Origin: JBNRMR01 sp050942895
Lineage (GTDB): Bacteria; Bacillota; Clostridia; Christensenellales; UBA1750
Assembly: GCA_050942895.1 (NCBI GenBank)
Contig: JBMNOE010000030.1
Span: 1 to 27,562, forward strand
Direction of reading: 5' to 3'
DNA: 27,562 bases
Part shown: one piece after another, positions 1 through 7,724 of the stretch
How positions within the stretch are numbered: the stretch's first letter is position 1
How the letters are laid out: each line of letters opens with the position of its first letter
Position numbers and translations under genes: made by a program
The notes under the pieces: generated by a model
What the model was told of the DNA's origin: nothing
Seen by the model: only the letters and a program-made list of their open reading frames with translations
Databases searched by the model: none

Positions 1-41
1 CCTTTTGAATCTCTTTAATTGCGCCTTCATGCGCCCGCACT

Positions 42-797
42 TCACCATATGGAAAGAATTTTGCGCATGTAAGCGCCCACGTCCATTCCGTAGACGATGC
101 TGATTTCTTCCCCGGAGAGCACATCGCTCACCGTTCCGTCCCGTGTGATTTTGCCGTCGTCCATCAGTAAAACCCTGTCAGCGGCAGCCATGGTCAGGTT
201 TATGTCATGGAATACGGCCAGCGCGGCCCTTTCCCCCACTTTTACCCAGTTCCTTATATGCTCCACAGTTTCCACCTGATTTTTAATATCCAGATGGTTG
301 GTGGGCTCATCCAGGAGTATTACCGAAGGCTCTTGGGCAAAAACCCTCGCCAGCATCACCCGCTGGAATTGTCCGCCTGAAAGCTCTGTTATCTTCCTGT
401 CGACGAAATCTGAAAGACCGACGAGCTCTATGCACTCAAGAGCGCAGCGCCGGTCATCAACCGTGTGAGAAGGGAAAAAGCCCTTTTTCATGTGCAGATA
501 GCGCCCCATCATCACGGTTTCATACACGGTATAGGGAAAATAGATGCTGCTTTGCTGGCTTAAAAGAGCTGCCTTGGAGGCTATCTGCGCCCTCTTCATG
601 GTGGCGATATTCTTCCCGCATATCTTCACCTTGCCGGTATATGGCAAAAGAGCCGAGACTGCCCGAAGCAGCGTCGTCTTTCCGCAGCCATTGGGCCCGC
701 TCAGGCAGAGCACCTCGCCCTTTTTCAGCGAAAATCCAACGCCTTTGACAACATCCCCTTGACCGTAGCCACAGTACAGGTCCTTGACCTCAAGCAT
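42..797 (-). CDS. ABC transporter ATP-binding protein, cobalamin/iron-siderophore type
   Basis: Cytoplasmic ATPase of a BtuCD/FecCDE-type importer that powers uptake of a corrinoid or iron chelate. Visible motifs are Walker A GPNGCGKTT (residues 34-42), the signature LSGGQ (139-143), Walker B VILLDEP (159-165) and a switch histidine in VFHD. The length of 251 aa is normal for the family. I chose the ATG at 797 rather than an upstream in-frame start at 818, because an AGGGGGG ribosome-binding site precedes it and the overlap with the permease gene is then only 8 bp, which suggests translational coupling. It is the last gene of a three-gene operon behind a cobalamin riboswitch, so B12 or a B12 precursor is the likely substrate. 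The family alone would also allow ferric siderophore or heme. Confidence 0.92.
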   Translation of the reverse strand: MLEVKDLYCGYGQGDVVKGVGFSLKKGEVLCLSGPNGCGKTTLLRAVSALLPYTGKVKICGKNIATMKRAQIASKAALLSQQSSIYFPYTVYETVMMGRYLHMKKGFFPSHTVDDRRCALECIELVGLSDFVDRKITELSGGQFQRVMLARVFAQEPSVILLDEPTNHLDIKNQVETVEHIRNWVKVGERAALAVFHDINLTMAAADRVLLMDDGKITRDGTVSDVLSGEEISIVYGMDVGAYMRKILSIW

Positions 798-1815
798 TTT
801 TTCTGCCCCCCTTCGCAAAATATATGTAAGCGAAAAAGGGCGCGCCGATGAGGGCCGTGATTGAGCCGATCGGCAATTCAGATGGGGAAACTATTGTTCT
901 TGCTGCAAGATCGCACAGCATCATGAACGCACCGGAAAAAGCGGCGCTTGCCGGCAGCACCAGAGAATGACGAGAGCCGAAAAATCGCCGAGCCACATGG
1001 GGGGCGATTAAATCCACAAAGCCAATAATGCCCACCAGCGAAATTGCGCTGCCCGTCATTGCGGCGGCAGTTATCAGCAAAATCCACTTGACCTTTTTTA
1101 GCTCCACGCCCATGGCCATGGCCTGCTCGCCGCCGAATGTCATTATGTCCATCTCCCGGGAATGGCGCAGCGCTATCAGCGTGCAGACGGCCACTATTGG
1201 CAGCAGCAGCGCCGAATACGACCAGTCCTTGAGGGAGAAAGTGCCCAGTTGCCAAAAGACAAGGCGCTCCACCGTATCCTTAAAGAAGGCCGACAGGAAC
1301 GACAAGACAGCGCTGACGAACAGGGAGAAAACCATGCCCGCCAGCACTATCGTGTGGTTTTGCATGCCGCCGTCTATTTTTCCGGCCAGCGCAACGGTGG
1401 CTATGACTGTGAAAAAGCCGAATATAAAGCCAAAAAGCGGCAGGGTGTAGCTGCCTATCAGCGGCAGAGAAAAGCCTGTGATCATCACCAGATAAGCCCC
1501 CAGCGACGCCCCGGATGATACCCCCAATGTATAAGACGATGCCAATGGGTTTTGAAGGACAGACTGCATCACAGTGCCGCTAAGGCCCAAAGCGATGCCC
1601 ACTATGAAGGCCATCACCACCCGCGGCAGGCGCATTGTCCATATTATTGTCACATGAAGGGGGGGCACGCCTTCAATGCTGAGGCCAAAAAGCTTGTGCA
1701 ATATCACCCGGGCGACATCACCCGGGCCGACAGAAACGCTGCCCAGACCCACCGACAACAGAAAAATAATGATGCAGGCAGCCGCAAGAAGGGCTGCCTT
1801 TATGCTGGTTTTCAT
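790..1815 (-). CDS. FecCD/BtuC-family ABC transporter permease
   Basis: Polytopic inner-membrane permease of the BtuC/FecCD family. The protein is about 341 aa, hydrophobic throughout, and consistent with about ten membrane helices. A typical BtuC feature is the GxxLGLSGTVMQSVLQNPLA region near residues 75-95. The G(V/I)IGFVDLIAPHVARRF segment near residue 270 is the coupling helix that contacts the ATPase. The start is uncertain: a TTG at 1821 overlaps the stop of the binding-protein gene, and an ATG two codons later (1815) is used here. Neither has a strong ribosome-binding site, so coupling to the upstream gene is likely. It partners with the ATPase downstream and the lipoprotein upstream. 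Import of corrinoids is inferred from the riboswitch, not from the permease itself. Confidence 0.92.
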   Translation of the reverse strand: MKTSIKAALLAAACIIIFLLSVGLGSVSVGPGDVARVILHKLFGLSIEGVPPLHVTIIWTMRLPRVVMAFIVGIALGLSGTVMQSVLQNPLASSYTLGVSSGASLGAYLVMITGFSLPLIGSYTLPLFGFIFGFFTVIATVALAGKIDGGMQNHTIVLAGMVFSLFVSAVLSFLSAFFKDTVERLVFWQLGTFSLKDWSYSALLLPIVAVCTLIALRHSREMDIMTFGGEQAMAMGVELKKVKWILLITAAAMTGSAISLVGIIGFVDLIAPHVARRFFGSRHSLVLPASAAFSGAFMMLCDLAARTIVSPSELPIGSITALIGAPFFAYIYFAKGGRKNA

Positions 1816-1817
1816 TA

Positions 1818-2741
1818 TCAATCAACGTAGCTGTCAGGGTAAATGGCCTTAGCCATCGCCTTAAGCGCTTTAACGATATTGTGTGAGGGCTGAGAGCTGT
1901 GGTTGGCGTCGATTTGATAAACATCACCGTTTTTAACGGCAGTTACATCTGCGAATGCCGGGCGGGACAGTATCTCTCCAACCGGGTCTTCGATGTAGTT
2001 GACGTTGGTCAAAATCACATCGGGATTGGCCGCAACGGCGGTCTCATCAGCCACGGCCAGCCAGCCCGCTTCGCTATCAAGGACATTCTTCGCACCGATG
2101 ATCTCTATCATCTCATTCAGGAATGTGCCGCTGCCAAAGCTGTATATGAACGGAGAAGCGGAAACCTCGAACAGCACCGTCTTTTTATCCGTGATTGTGC
2201 TGCCTATTGCGGCTATGCTGTCAATCTGCGCCTTCATGCCGTCAGCAAGCGCCTTCGCCTCGGCATCCTTGCCCAGAAGCTCGCCATAGAAGCTGATGTC
2301 GCCGTAGATTCCCTCGATGCTTTCGCTGGAGGGGATGTATGCGACGCTTATTCCCGCTTCCTTCAGCGCCTTGTAGGGGTCTTCATCGCCAACCTGGCTG
2401 AGGCCCGAGACCAGCACCAAGTCCGGCTCATAGGACAGTATCGCCTCAGCGTTGGGAGGGTATATCTCTAAAACGCAGATGGACGGATCAATTCCCTCGA
2501 CGCTAACTGAGTATGTATCCGCTGCAACAACCTTTCCGCCCTCGCCCAAAGCGAAAGCAATGTCGGTTATCGCCGGCGCAAGGGAGACGATCTTTTCAAT
2601 TTTCACCGGAACGGCAAATTCCTGCCCGGAGGGATCGGTCATCAATACCGGATCGGCATTTGCAGGCTGCTGCGCGCAGGCAACGGTCAGGGCAACTGCC
2701 AGTATTAGCAGTGCAGCGATGACATTCTTAAAGCGTTTCAT
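1818..2741 (-). CDS. Cobalamin/Fe-type ABC transporter substrate-binding lipoprotein
   Basis: Extracellular solute-binding lipoprotein of the BtuF/FepB (cluster A-III, helical backbone) type. It is 307 aa long. The N-terminus has a lysine-arginine start, a hydrophobic stretch and a lipobox-like LTVAC ending at Cys22, so it is probably lipidated and held at the outer face of the membrane. The body carries features of the family: VSLAPAITDIAFALG near residue 50, VLVSGLS, and a C-terminal VKNGDVYQIDA segment. An in-frame ATG at 2804 exists, but it would start inside the riboswitch terminator. The ATG at 2741 follows an AGGGG site at good spacing and begins with a normal signal peptide. First gene of the importer operon; riboswitch control points to a corrinoid ligand. 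Confidence 0.92.
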   Translation of the reverse strand: MKRFKNVIAALLILAVALTVACAQQPANADPVLMTDPSGQEFAVPVKIEKIVSLAPAITDIAFALGEGGKVVAADTYSVSVEGIDPSICVLEIYPPNAEAILSYEPDLVLVSGLSQVGDEDPYKALKEAGISVAYIPSSESIEGIYGDISFYGELLGKDAEAKALADGMKAQIDSIAAIGSTITDKKTVLFEVSASPFIYSFGSGTFLNEMIEIIGAKNVLDSEAGWLAVADETAVAANPDVILTNVNYIEDPVGEILSRPAFADVTAVKNGDVYQIDANHSSQPSHNIVKALKAMAKAIYPDSYVD

Positions 2742-2764
2742 TTCGTTTACCCCTATTTCTTTAG

Positions 2765-2796
2765 AATAACAAAACACCCTCGGCTTAGAGCCGGGG
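2765..2796 (-). terminator. Intrinsic terminator in the riboswitch expression platform
   Basis: On the minus strand an 8-bp stem (CCCCGGCT with AGCCGAGG, one C-A mismatch, 3-nt loop, 2778-2796) is followed by GTGTTTTGTTATT. It lies between the cobalamin aptamer and the start of the binding-protein gene, where an OFF-state terminator is expected. A second hairpin with a GCCGCA/TGCGGC stem sits at about 2882-2898, just after the aptamer, and may take part in the switch. Confidence 0.7.
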
Positions 2797-2904
2797 CGCA
2801 TCACAACCGCCCAAGCAAATCCTACGTATAAGAATGCTCAGGCTGGAAAGTCACGCGCTCCATACACTGTGAAGCCATAACGGCCGCAAAACTGCGGCGG
2901 TAAA

Positions 2905-3147
2905 AGGCAGGTATTCCGGCTTGGGCGTCGTCGCTTTCCCCGTCTTCCCGGCATACTTCACAATGTATCAGCCAGTGACATTTTGGGGATTACTCCTCCC
3001 ATACGGCGGCAGGACCGCTCAGGCATTGCGCTTTTTGCGTTCTATGCATTTGTTGCGTTTTACAAGCTTTGTTCGCTTTTATGCGCTTACCTGATTCCCT
3101 ATTCTCGCGCCCGGCCCGGTTGTGGCCTGCGCGCACCTTTACCGATA
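2905..3147 (-). promoter_or_regulatory. Cobalamin (B12) riboswitch aptamer
   Basis: Read on the minus strand, the landmarks of the AdoCbl-type aptamer appear in order: AAAGGTGC near 3140, GGGAATCAGG at about 3091-3100, GCCTGAGCGGTCCTGCCGCC near 3010-3025, GTCACTGG near 2972, GCCGGGAAGACGGGGAAAG near 2935-2952, and the B12 box GCCGGAATACCTGCC at 2906-2920. These match the known consensus (GGGAA..GGTG.. then GCCACTG, then the AGCCxGGAGACCTGCC box). The aptamer precedes a BtuFCD-type importer. High corrinoid should repress transcription through the downstream terminator. A 63-nt insertion between GGT and AATGCC makes it longer than usual. Confidence 0.93.
3027..3089 (-). repeat. Imperfect short tandem repeats inside the B12 riboswitch
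   Basis: On the plus strand three adjacent units resemble each other: GCGTTCTATGCATTTGTT, GCGTTTTACAAGCTTTGTT and CGCTTTTATGCGCTT. They sit exactly where the aptamer consensus has a variable connection after the P3 5' strand, and are bounded by GCGC on both sides. They probably form an extra arm and leave the conserved core intact. Confidence 0.5.
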
Positions 3148-3160
3148 TTCTGTTTGCATA

Positions 3161-3189
3161 ATTATAACAGCGCCTTATGACCGTGTCAA
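3161..3189 (-). promoter_or_regulatory. Sigma-A promoter of the B12 importer operon
   Basis: Perfect -35 TTGACA (3184-3189) and -10 TATAAT (3161-3166) with 17-bp spacing, plus a TGT extension before the -10. Transcription would begin near 3154, just ahead of the riboswitch. Confidence 0.88.
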
Positions 3190-3199
3190 CAGAGCTTTG

Positions 3200-3517
3200 T
3201 CAACGGCGCAGTTCTTCGATAGCCCTTGCATAGGGAAAAAAGCCTTCTCCCAGAACTCTTTTGACCGGCAGCTTAGCCTTGTTAGCGATGCCTATCATAT
3301 CAATGCCCGCACCGGAAAAGGAAGCCGCGTTGACAATTGCTCCGGCGTAAAACCCTTGCGCCAACTCCAGCTTTTCCCACAGTTGTTCCTCGTTTTCCGC
3401 CATAAAAAAATCCACCGTGATTCCCGCTTCAAAGGCGGCTTTCGTCACGAGAACCATAAAATCCGCGTACTCTTTCCCGGCCAAGCCCGGGCCGCTGATT
3501 ATCAAAAGCCTCTGCAA
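3200..3517 (-). CDS. Small protein resembling type II 3-dehydroquinase (AroQ), active site lost
   Basis: A 105-aa protein whose layout follows type II dehydroquinase: LLIISGPGL corresponds to ILVINGPNL, GITVDFFMAENEEQLWEKL to the GVELEFFQSNHEGELIDRI region, GAIVNAASFS to the GIIINPGAYTHTS region, and LPVKRVLGEGFF to IPVVEVHLSN. It is shorter than AroQ (about 145 aa). The catalytic tyrosine region near residue 24, the HEG motif, the INPGAYTHTS histidine and the HLSN histidine are all absent, so dehydroquinase activity is unlikely. The window has a complete type I enzyme (aroD), so this protein is not needed for the pathway. The start is a TTG with an AAAAGG site 10 nt upstream. An ATG 7 nt earlier is out of frame by one base. 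It could be a repurposed fold or a decaying gene. Homology is judged by eye. Confidence 0.55.
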   Translation of the reverse strand: MQRLLIISGPGLAGKEYADFMVLVTKAAFEAGITVDFFMAENEEQLWEKLELAQGFYAGAIVNAASFSGAGIDMIGIANKAKLPVKRVLGEGFFPYARAIEELRR

Positions 3518-3555
3518 ATTTCATGCACCTTTTCTATGTATTTTCTTTGTATTTT

Positions 3556-3969
3556 TTATTTTAGATAAAGCCCCACAAGATCAAGCTGCTGATTAAATGA
3601 AAGCGTAAACTGTGACGTGCCGTTTTCATGGCTGCTGACTATGACTGCCACTGCATATTCCTCGCCCGTCGATTTATCCGCCTGGCCGATAACCACCACC
3701 GATTTATATTCACCGTGAGCGCCGATTTTTTCAAGCACCGGTTCCCAGCTTTCCTTAAGGCTTTCCGCCGTCAGGGCCTGCGACACCCCAGGGCTCAGCC
3801 TGTCGATTACGGCGGCGTAATCGCCGTCATCCGCCAGCAGAACGATCTCCTTAGCAGCCGATTCAACCTCCGCTTTGTCGTAGTCGGATGAAAGCTGCAT
3901 CGAAAGCCCGCAGCCTGAAAGCAGCGATATTATTACAACGAATAGAACTAAGGCTGTAAGTTTTTTCAT
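3556..3969 (-). CDS. DUF3887-like lipoprotein
   Basis: A 137-aa secreted lipoprotein. The signal peptide (residues 1-19) ends in LLSGC with Cys20 as the lipidation site. The mature part begins DYDKAEVESAAKEIVLLADDGDYAAVIDRL, a helical start, followed by strands such as KSVVVIGQAD and YAVAVIVSSHENG, and ends in LDLVGLYLK. This is the pattern of the DUF3887 domain (an NTF2-like small alpha/beta fold). The molecular role of the domain is not known. The start has an AGGAGG site in the 18-bp gap after era, so it is probably cotranscribed with era. Length is typical for a single-domain member. Confidence 0.75.
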   Translation of the reverse strand: MKKLTALVLFVVIISLLSGCGLSMQLSSDYDKAEVESAAKEIVLLADDGDYAAVIDRLSPGVSQALTAESLKESWEPVLEKIGAHGEYKSVVVIGQADKSTGEEYAVAVIVSSHENGTSQFTLSFNQQLDLVGLYLK

Positions 3970-3987
3970 CTTTTCCTTTTTTCCTCC

Positions 3988-4881
3988 TTAATCGCCGACG
4001 TAGCCAAGGTTTTTAAGCTCGCTTGCGCGGTTCCGCCAGTCAGGCACGACCTTCACCCAAAGCTGCAGGTTTATCTGCCCGTCCAAAAGCCGCTCGATCT
4101 CGTATCTTGCCGCAGAGCCGATCTTGCCGATCATGCTGCCTCCCTTGCCAATGATTATGCTTTTGTGGCTGTTTTTTTCGCAGTAAATGGTCGCCTGTAT
4201 GTGAGTCACCCCTGATGGCGCCTTTTTAATCTCCATTATCTCAACCCCTATGCCGTGGGGAATTTCCTCATCCAAATGCATCAGCGCCTTTTCGCGTATC
4301 ATTTCGGCGACGATGAAGCGCTCGGGCATGTCGGTAATGTAGTTTTCCGGGAAGTATTGCGGCCCCTTGGGCAGATGTTTTTTTATCAGATCCTTGACGA
4401 CGTCAACGCCATCCCCGGTAAGTGCGCTTATTGGCACCAGCTCCTGCACATCGTATTTTGAAAACCGCTCGATGGCAAGGGCCAGCTCCTCCTTTGAAAC
4501 CCTGTCAATTTTGTTCAGGATAAGCAGCTTTTTTGCCTTGCGCGCCGAGTATTTGTCTATTATCTCCTGATCTGCGGCCCTGATATCGCTCACATCGACG
4601 ACGAAAACAAGTATTTCGGTGTCCACAAGGGCGCTGTCGACAGCCTTCATCATATTGGTTCCAAGTGCGGTTCTGGGCTTGTGAATGCCCGGCGTATCCA
4701 GAAAAACAGCCTGAAAGCCCTCCCCTGTCAGCACGCCCATTATCCTGTTGCGGGTGGTCTGTGCTTTTTTGGAAACAATGGCCACCTTCTCGCCGATCAA
4801 GGCGTTCATAAGGGTGCTCTTGCCCACATTGGGCCGGCCCAAGATGGCCACAAACCCGGATTTATATTCATTGTTCTGCAT
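3988..4881 (-). CDS. era: GTPase Era
   Basis: Essential GTPase that binds the 3' end of 16S rRNA and helps assemble the 30S subunit. It has 297 aa, the usual length. The G domain shows G1 GRPNVGKS (15-22), G3 DTPG (62-65), G4 NKID (123-126) and G5 SAL (152-154). A C-terminal KH domain carries IIGKGGSMIG near 243-252. The ribosome-binding site is an AAGGA 9 nt before the ATG. It follows ybeY by 30 bp in a purine-rich spacer. Many Bacillota carry dgkA and cdd between ybeY and era; they are missing here. Both YbeY and Era act in small-subunit rRNA maturation, so the pairing is functional. Confidence 0.97.
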   Translation of the reverse strand: MQNNEYKSGFVAILGRPNVGKSTLMNALIGEKVAIVSKKAQTTRNRIMGVLTGEGFQAVFLDTPGIHKPRTALGTNMMKAVDSALVDTEILVFVVDVSDIRAADQEIIDKYSARKAKKLLILNKIDRVSKEELALAIERFSKYDVQELVPISALTGDGVDVVKDLIKKHLPKGPQYFPENYITDMPERFIVAEMIREKALMHLDEEIPHGIGVEIMEIKKAPSGVTHIQATIYCEKNSHKSIIIGKGGSMIGKIGSAARYEIERLLDGQINLQLWVKVVPDWRNRASELKNLGYVGD

Positions 4882-4911
4882 TTTTATTTTCCTTTTCTTT
4901 TTTATCCCTTT

Positions 4912-5424
4912 TTATCTTTCAAGTCCGGCAAGAGCCATTGCCTTGTCCTCCAAGGCCCGCATCATTGCCTTTTCGCCGTTGCTCATATGGTCATACCCCA
5001 AAAGATGGGCCGTTGAATGAGCGCAAAGATAGCCTGTCTCCCGCAGAAAGCCGTGACCGTATTCCTCCGCCTGCTCGGCCGCCCTTTCTATACAAAGGAC
5101 GATATCGCCCAGGAAAACCGCGCCGGTTTTAACGTCGATCTGGCTTTTTCTCGGCTTAAACCCGCTCTTTTCGCCGGGCTTAAGCTTCATCGCAGGAAAG
5201 GAAAGCACATCCGTAACAGCATCCACGCCGCGCATGATCTTGTTTATTTCGCGGATCTGCTCCCGGCTGGTAAACCGCAGGCAGATCAGCGCATCGTGCG
5301 AAAATCCATCACAGGAAAGCAGCGCCAGTATGCTCTTTTCGCAGGTCTTTTCAGCTTCGGCTTCGCTAATTCCCGAGGGCAGGCAGTCGCCGCCGTCCCA
5401 CAGGAATTCAATCTTAAGCCTCAT
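4912..5424 (-). CDS. ybeY: Endoribonuclease YbeY, 16S rRNA maturation
   Basis: Zinc-dependent single-strand endoribonuclease involved in 16S rRNA 3' processing and ribosome quality control. At 170 aa it is slightly long for the family. The metal-binding motif HSTAHLLGYDH places histidines at 136, 140 and 146, matching the family HxxxHxxGxxH pattern. The upstream TDVLSFP (71-77) and LGDIVLC (105-111) blocks are also typical. The ATG overlaps the pgpH stop by 4 bp (ATGA), so the two genes are translationally coupled. Order pgpH-ybeY-era is the usual Bacillota arrangement. Confidence 0.95.
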   Translation of the reverse strand: MRLKIEFLWDGGDCLPSGISEAEAEKTCEKSILALLSCDGFSHDALICLRFTSREQIREINKIMRGVDAVTDVLSFPAMKLKPGEKSGFKPRKSQIDVKTGAVFLGDIVLCIERAAEQAEEYGHGFLRETGYLCAHSTAHLLGYDHMSNGEKAMMRALEDKAMALAGLER

Positions 5425-7652
5425 CGCTTTGCGCCCTCATCCAGCTCTTTAGCCACCGTTGCTTCGCCGGCTGCCAAAGGGGGCTGGGGAATGGCGCTTT
5501 CCTTCTTTTCAAGCTCCGGATAGGCGATCCTGTCATGATAGAAACCGCCCAGCACGAAAAGGAAAGTTTGCGTCACCGTTTCCAGCTCTCTTAGGGTTAG
5601 GGGCGCCTCGTCGAGCTGTCCGTCGTGAAGTCGGGATTTCACCAGCTTGCGCACCATGGCCTCGATATCCTCCGGGCTGCGCTTTTTCATCGAGCGGGTC
5701 GCGGCTTCCACCGAGTCCGCCAGAAAGACGATCGCCGACTCCTTCGTGTTGGGCTTGGGGCCGTCATATGAAAAGTCAGACTTGTCCACCGTGTCTGCGG
5801 GAAAGCCTGCCTCCTCAGCCTTTTTAACCGCCGTCACATAGAAAAACGCCGCAGCGGAGCGCCCATGGTGCTGGCGGATGATATCTTCAATGCTCTTTGG
5901 GAGCTTGTATTTCTGGGCAAGGGCCACGCCGTCGCGGGTGTGGTCAGTGATTACAGCCGCAGAAACGTAGGGGTCCATGCTGTCATGGGGATTCTCCCCG
6001 CTGATCTGATTTTCCTTGAACATCTGCGGCCTTTTCAGCTTGCCGATATCGTGGAAATAGGCGCCAACCCTGGCCAGCAGATCGTCCGCGCCGATGCTCC
6101 TTGCCGCCGCCTCAGCAAGATTAGCCACTATCAGACTGTGATGGTATGTGCCGGGGGTTTCCGTTTGCAGCCGGCGCAGCAGGGGATTATTGGGGTTGGA
6201 GATTTCCATAAGTTTTTGGGGAGTTACAACGGCGAATATGTTTTCCAAAAGTGGCGCAAGGCCCATTGCGAACAGGGCTGAAATTATGGCTGAGCCTGCG
6301 AAATAGGACGCCGATATCAGCGTTTCTTCCATGCGCGATGTGGTCATGATGCCGATTCCCGTCATTATTGCGAAATTCATCACCGCCACCACCAGCCCTG
6401 AATAGACCATCGAAAGGCGCTGGGTCGTCCTTCTTATAAGCATGGCGGAAAGGGTGCCGCTTATGACGCTGACCAGCAGTATGTTGAACATGCCGGCGGC
6501 GAAAATACCCTCATCGCCCGTGGCCAAAAGCCCCACCAAAACCGCCAGCGATGTGTTGCACACTATGGCGAAGCGCTGGCTTATGAGCAATGCAAAGAGG
6601 AACACCCCCAGTTGAAGGGGTATCAGATAAACATTTATTCTCCTGAATATGACGCCAACGCCCAATATAACCAAGAATATGCTCACGATCATCAAAATCA
6701 TCTTGGGCTGCCGGATGAGCTCCTTTTCAAGAAGCACCATGTATATTAAAAGCTGTACAAATACCAGCATGACCACTATGCCCAGGCCCAAGTACAGCGA
6801 TATATCCACGCTGTTATCCTCCAACAGGCCCAGCTTGGCGATCACCTCATATTGCGCCTGAGTCACGATTTCGTTGGCCACCACCACGTTCTGACCTTTT
6901 TTGTACATCACCGGCTCCACTTCGGCTTCGGCCTTGTCGCGGGCGGCGCTGGTTCCTTCCTCGTCAAAGAACATGTTGGGCTGAAGGCTTTCCCCCACTA
7001 TTGCGTTCGCCAGGGGGATAAGGCTTGTTTCCACTGTGAAATAGGGGCTTTGCAGGTCTCTTACTATCCTGGAGCCGACCTCGCTCACTTCGCCTTCGCT
7101 GACGCCGGACTCCAGCGCGCTGCTCACAAGCTGGGCAAAGACCTTAGCGAATGAACTGTAGCTTCCCTCGCTCACCAGCAGTACATTCTGCGCCTGAGTT
7201 CTGGTAAGGCTCATGGGCTGAAGGGCGGCGGCGAACTCGTCCACCATTGAAATGGGGGGCATGTAGACCGTCATGTCGGCGGTTTTGTTTTCGCCGGCGG
7301 CTTTTTGGTATTTGGCGCGGTATTCGGTCACTATCTGAAGCTTTGAATCCACATCGGCTGAAACGGCTTGGGCCACGGCATCGTCACGCTTGAACATGCT
7401 GTCCACCGACGCCCTCGCCCTTTCTATGTTTGCCCGGGTAGTGACCTCGTCCTCCACGGCCTTTGTCGCGGTTATTGTGGACTGAGCGATTTCCCCAACC
7501 ACCAGATTATAGCGCTTTGGCGTAACCACATTCGACAAAACAAGGTATATCAGCATGAACCCGAGTATGCCGATAATAAGGCTGAGCGCGGCCGGCTTAA
7601 TCTTAAAATAGCTCTTTTTAAAATAGCTTTTTGCGGCTATTTTATTCTTCAT
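5421..7652 (-). CDS. pgpH: 7TM-HD family cyclic-di-AMP phosphodiesterase PgpH
   Basis: Membrane-bound HD-domain hydrolase that degrades c-di-AMP. In order: one N-terminal membrane helix (about 22-44); a long extracellular 7TMR-HDED-type domain (about 45-280); a bundle of seven helices (about 284-470); and a cytoplasmic HD domain. The HD domain shows YHHSLIVANLAEAAARS with histidines at 504-505 and HDIGK at 534-538. At 743 aa it matches family length. The start has a GGAGGGG site. The N-terminus contains a near-duplication, KSYFKKSYFK, from a short in-frame repeat at 7600-7630. It is upstream of ybeY with a 4-bp overlap and follows phoH by 72 bp. The c-di-AMP role is family knowledge; the extracellular ligand is unknown. 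Confidence 0.93.
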   Translation of the reverse strand: MKNKIAAKSYFKKSYFKIKPAALSLIIGILGFMLIYLVLSNVVTPKRYNLVVGEIAQSTITATKAVEDEVTTRANIERARASVDSMFKRDDAVAQAVSADVDSKLQIVTEYRAKYQKAAGENKTADMTVYMPPISMVDEFAAALQPMSLTRTQAQNVLLVSEGSYSSFAKVFAQLVSSALESGVSEGEVSEVGSRIVRDLQSPYFTVETSLIPLANAIVGESLQPNMFFDEEGTSAARDKAEAEVEPVMYKKGQNVVVANEIVTQAQYEVIAKLGLLEDNSVDISLYLGLGIVVMLVFVQLLIYMVLLEKELIRQPKMILMIVSIFLVILGVGVIFRRINVYLIPLQLGVFLFALLISQRFAIVCNTSLAVLVGLLATGDEGIFAAGMFNILLVSVISGTLSAMLIRRTTQRLSMVYSGLVVAVMNFAIMTGIGIMTTSRMEETLISASYFAGSAIISALFAMGLAPLLENIFAVVTPQKLMEISNPNNPLLRRLQTETPGTYHHSLIVANLAEAAARSIGADDLLARVGAYFHDIGKLKRPQMFKENQISGENPHDSMDPYVSAAVITDHTRDGVALAQKYKLPKSIEDIIRQHHGRSAAAFFYVTAVKKAEEAGFPADTVDKSDFSYDGPKPNTKESAIVFLADSVEAATRSMKKRSPEDIEAMVRKLVKSRLHDGQLDEAPLTLRELETVTQTFLFVLGGFYHDRIAYPELEKKESAIPQPPLAAGEATVAKELDEGAKR

Positions 7653-7724
7653 GGCCCCTCCTTCGTGTTGTTTTCCTTCTACATTGCATTATTGATATAT
7701 TGGGTGTTTTCAAAGCGGTTTCCG

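Noticed and set aside
2742..2804. Upstream start of the binding lipoprotein at 2804
   Set aside because: It falls inside the riboswitch terminator hairpin and would place about 21 charged residues before the signal peptide.
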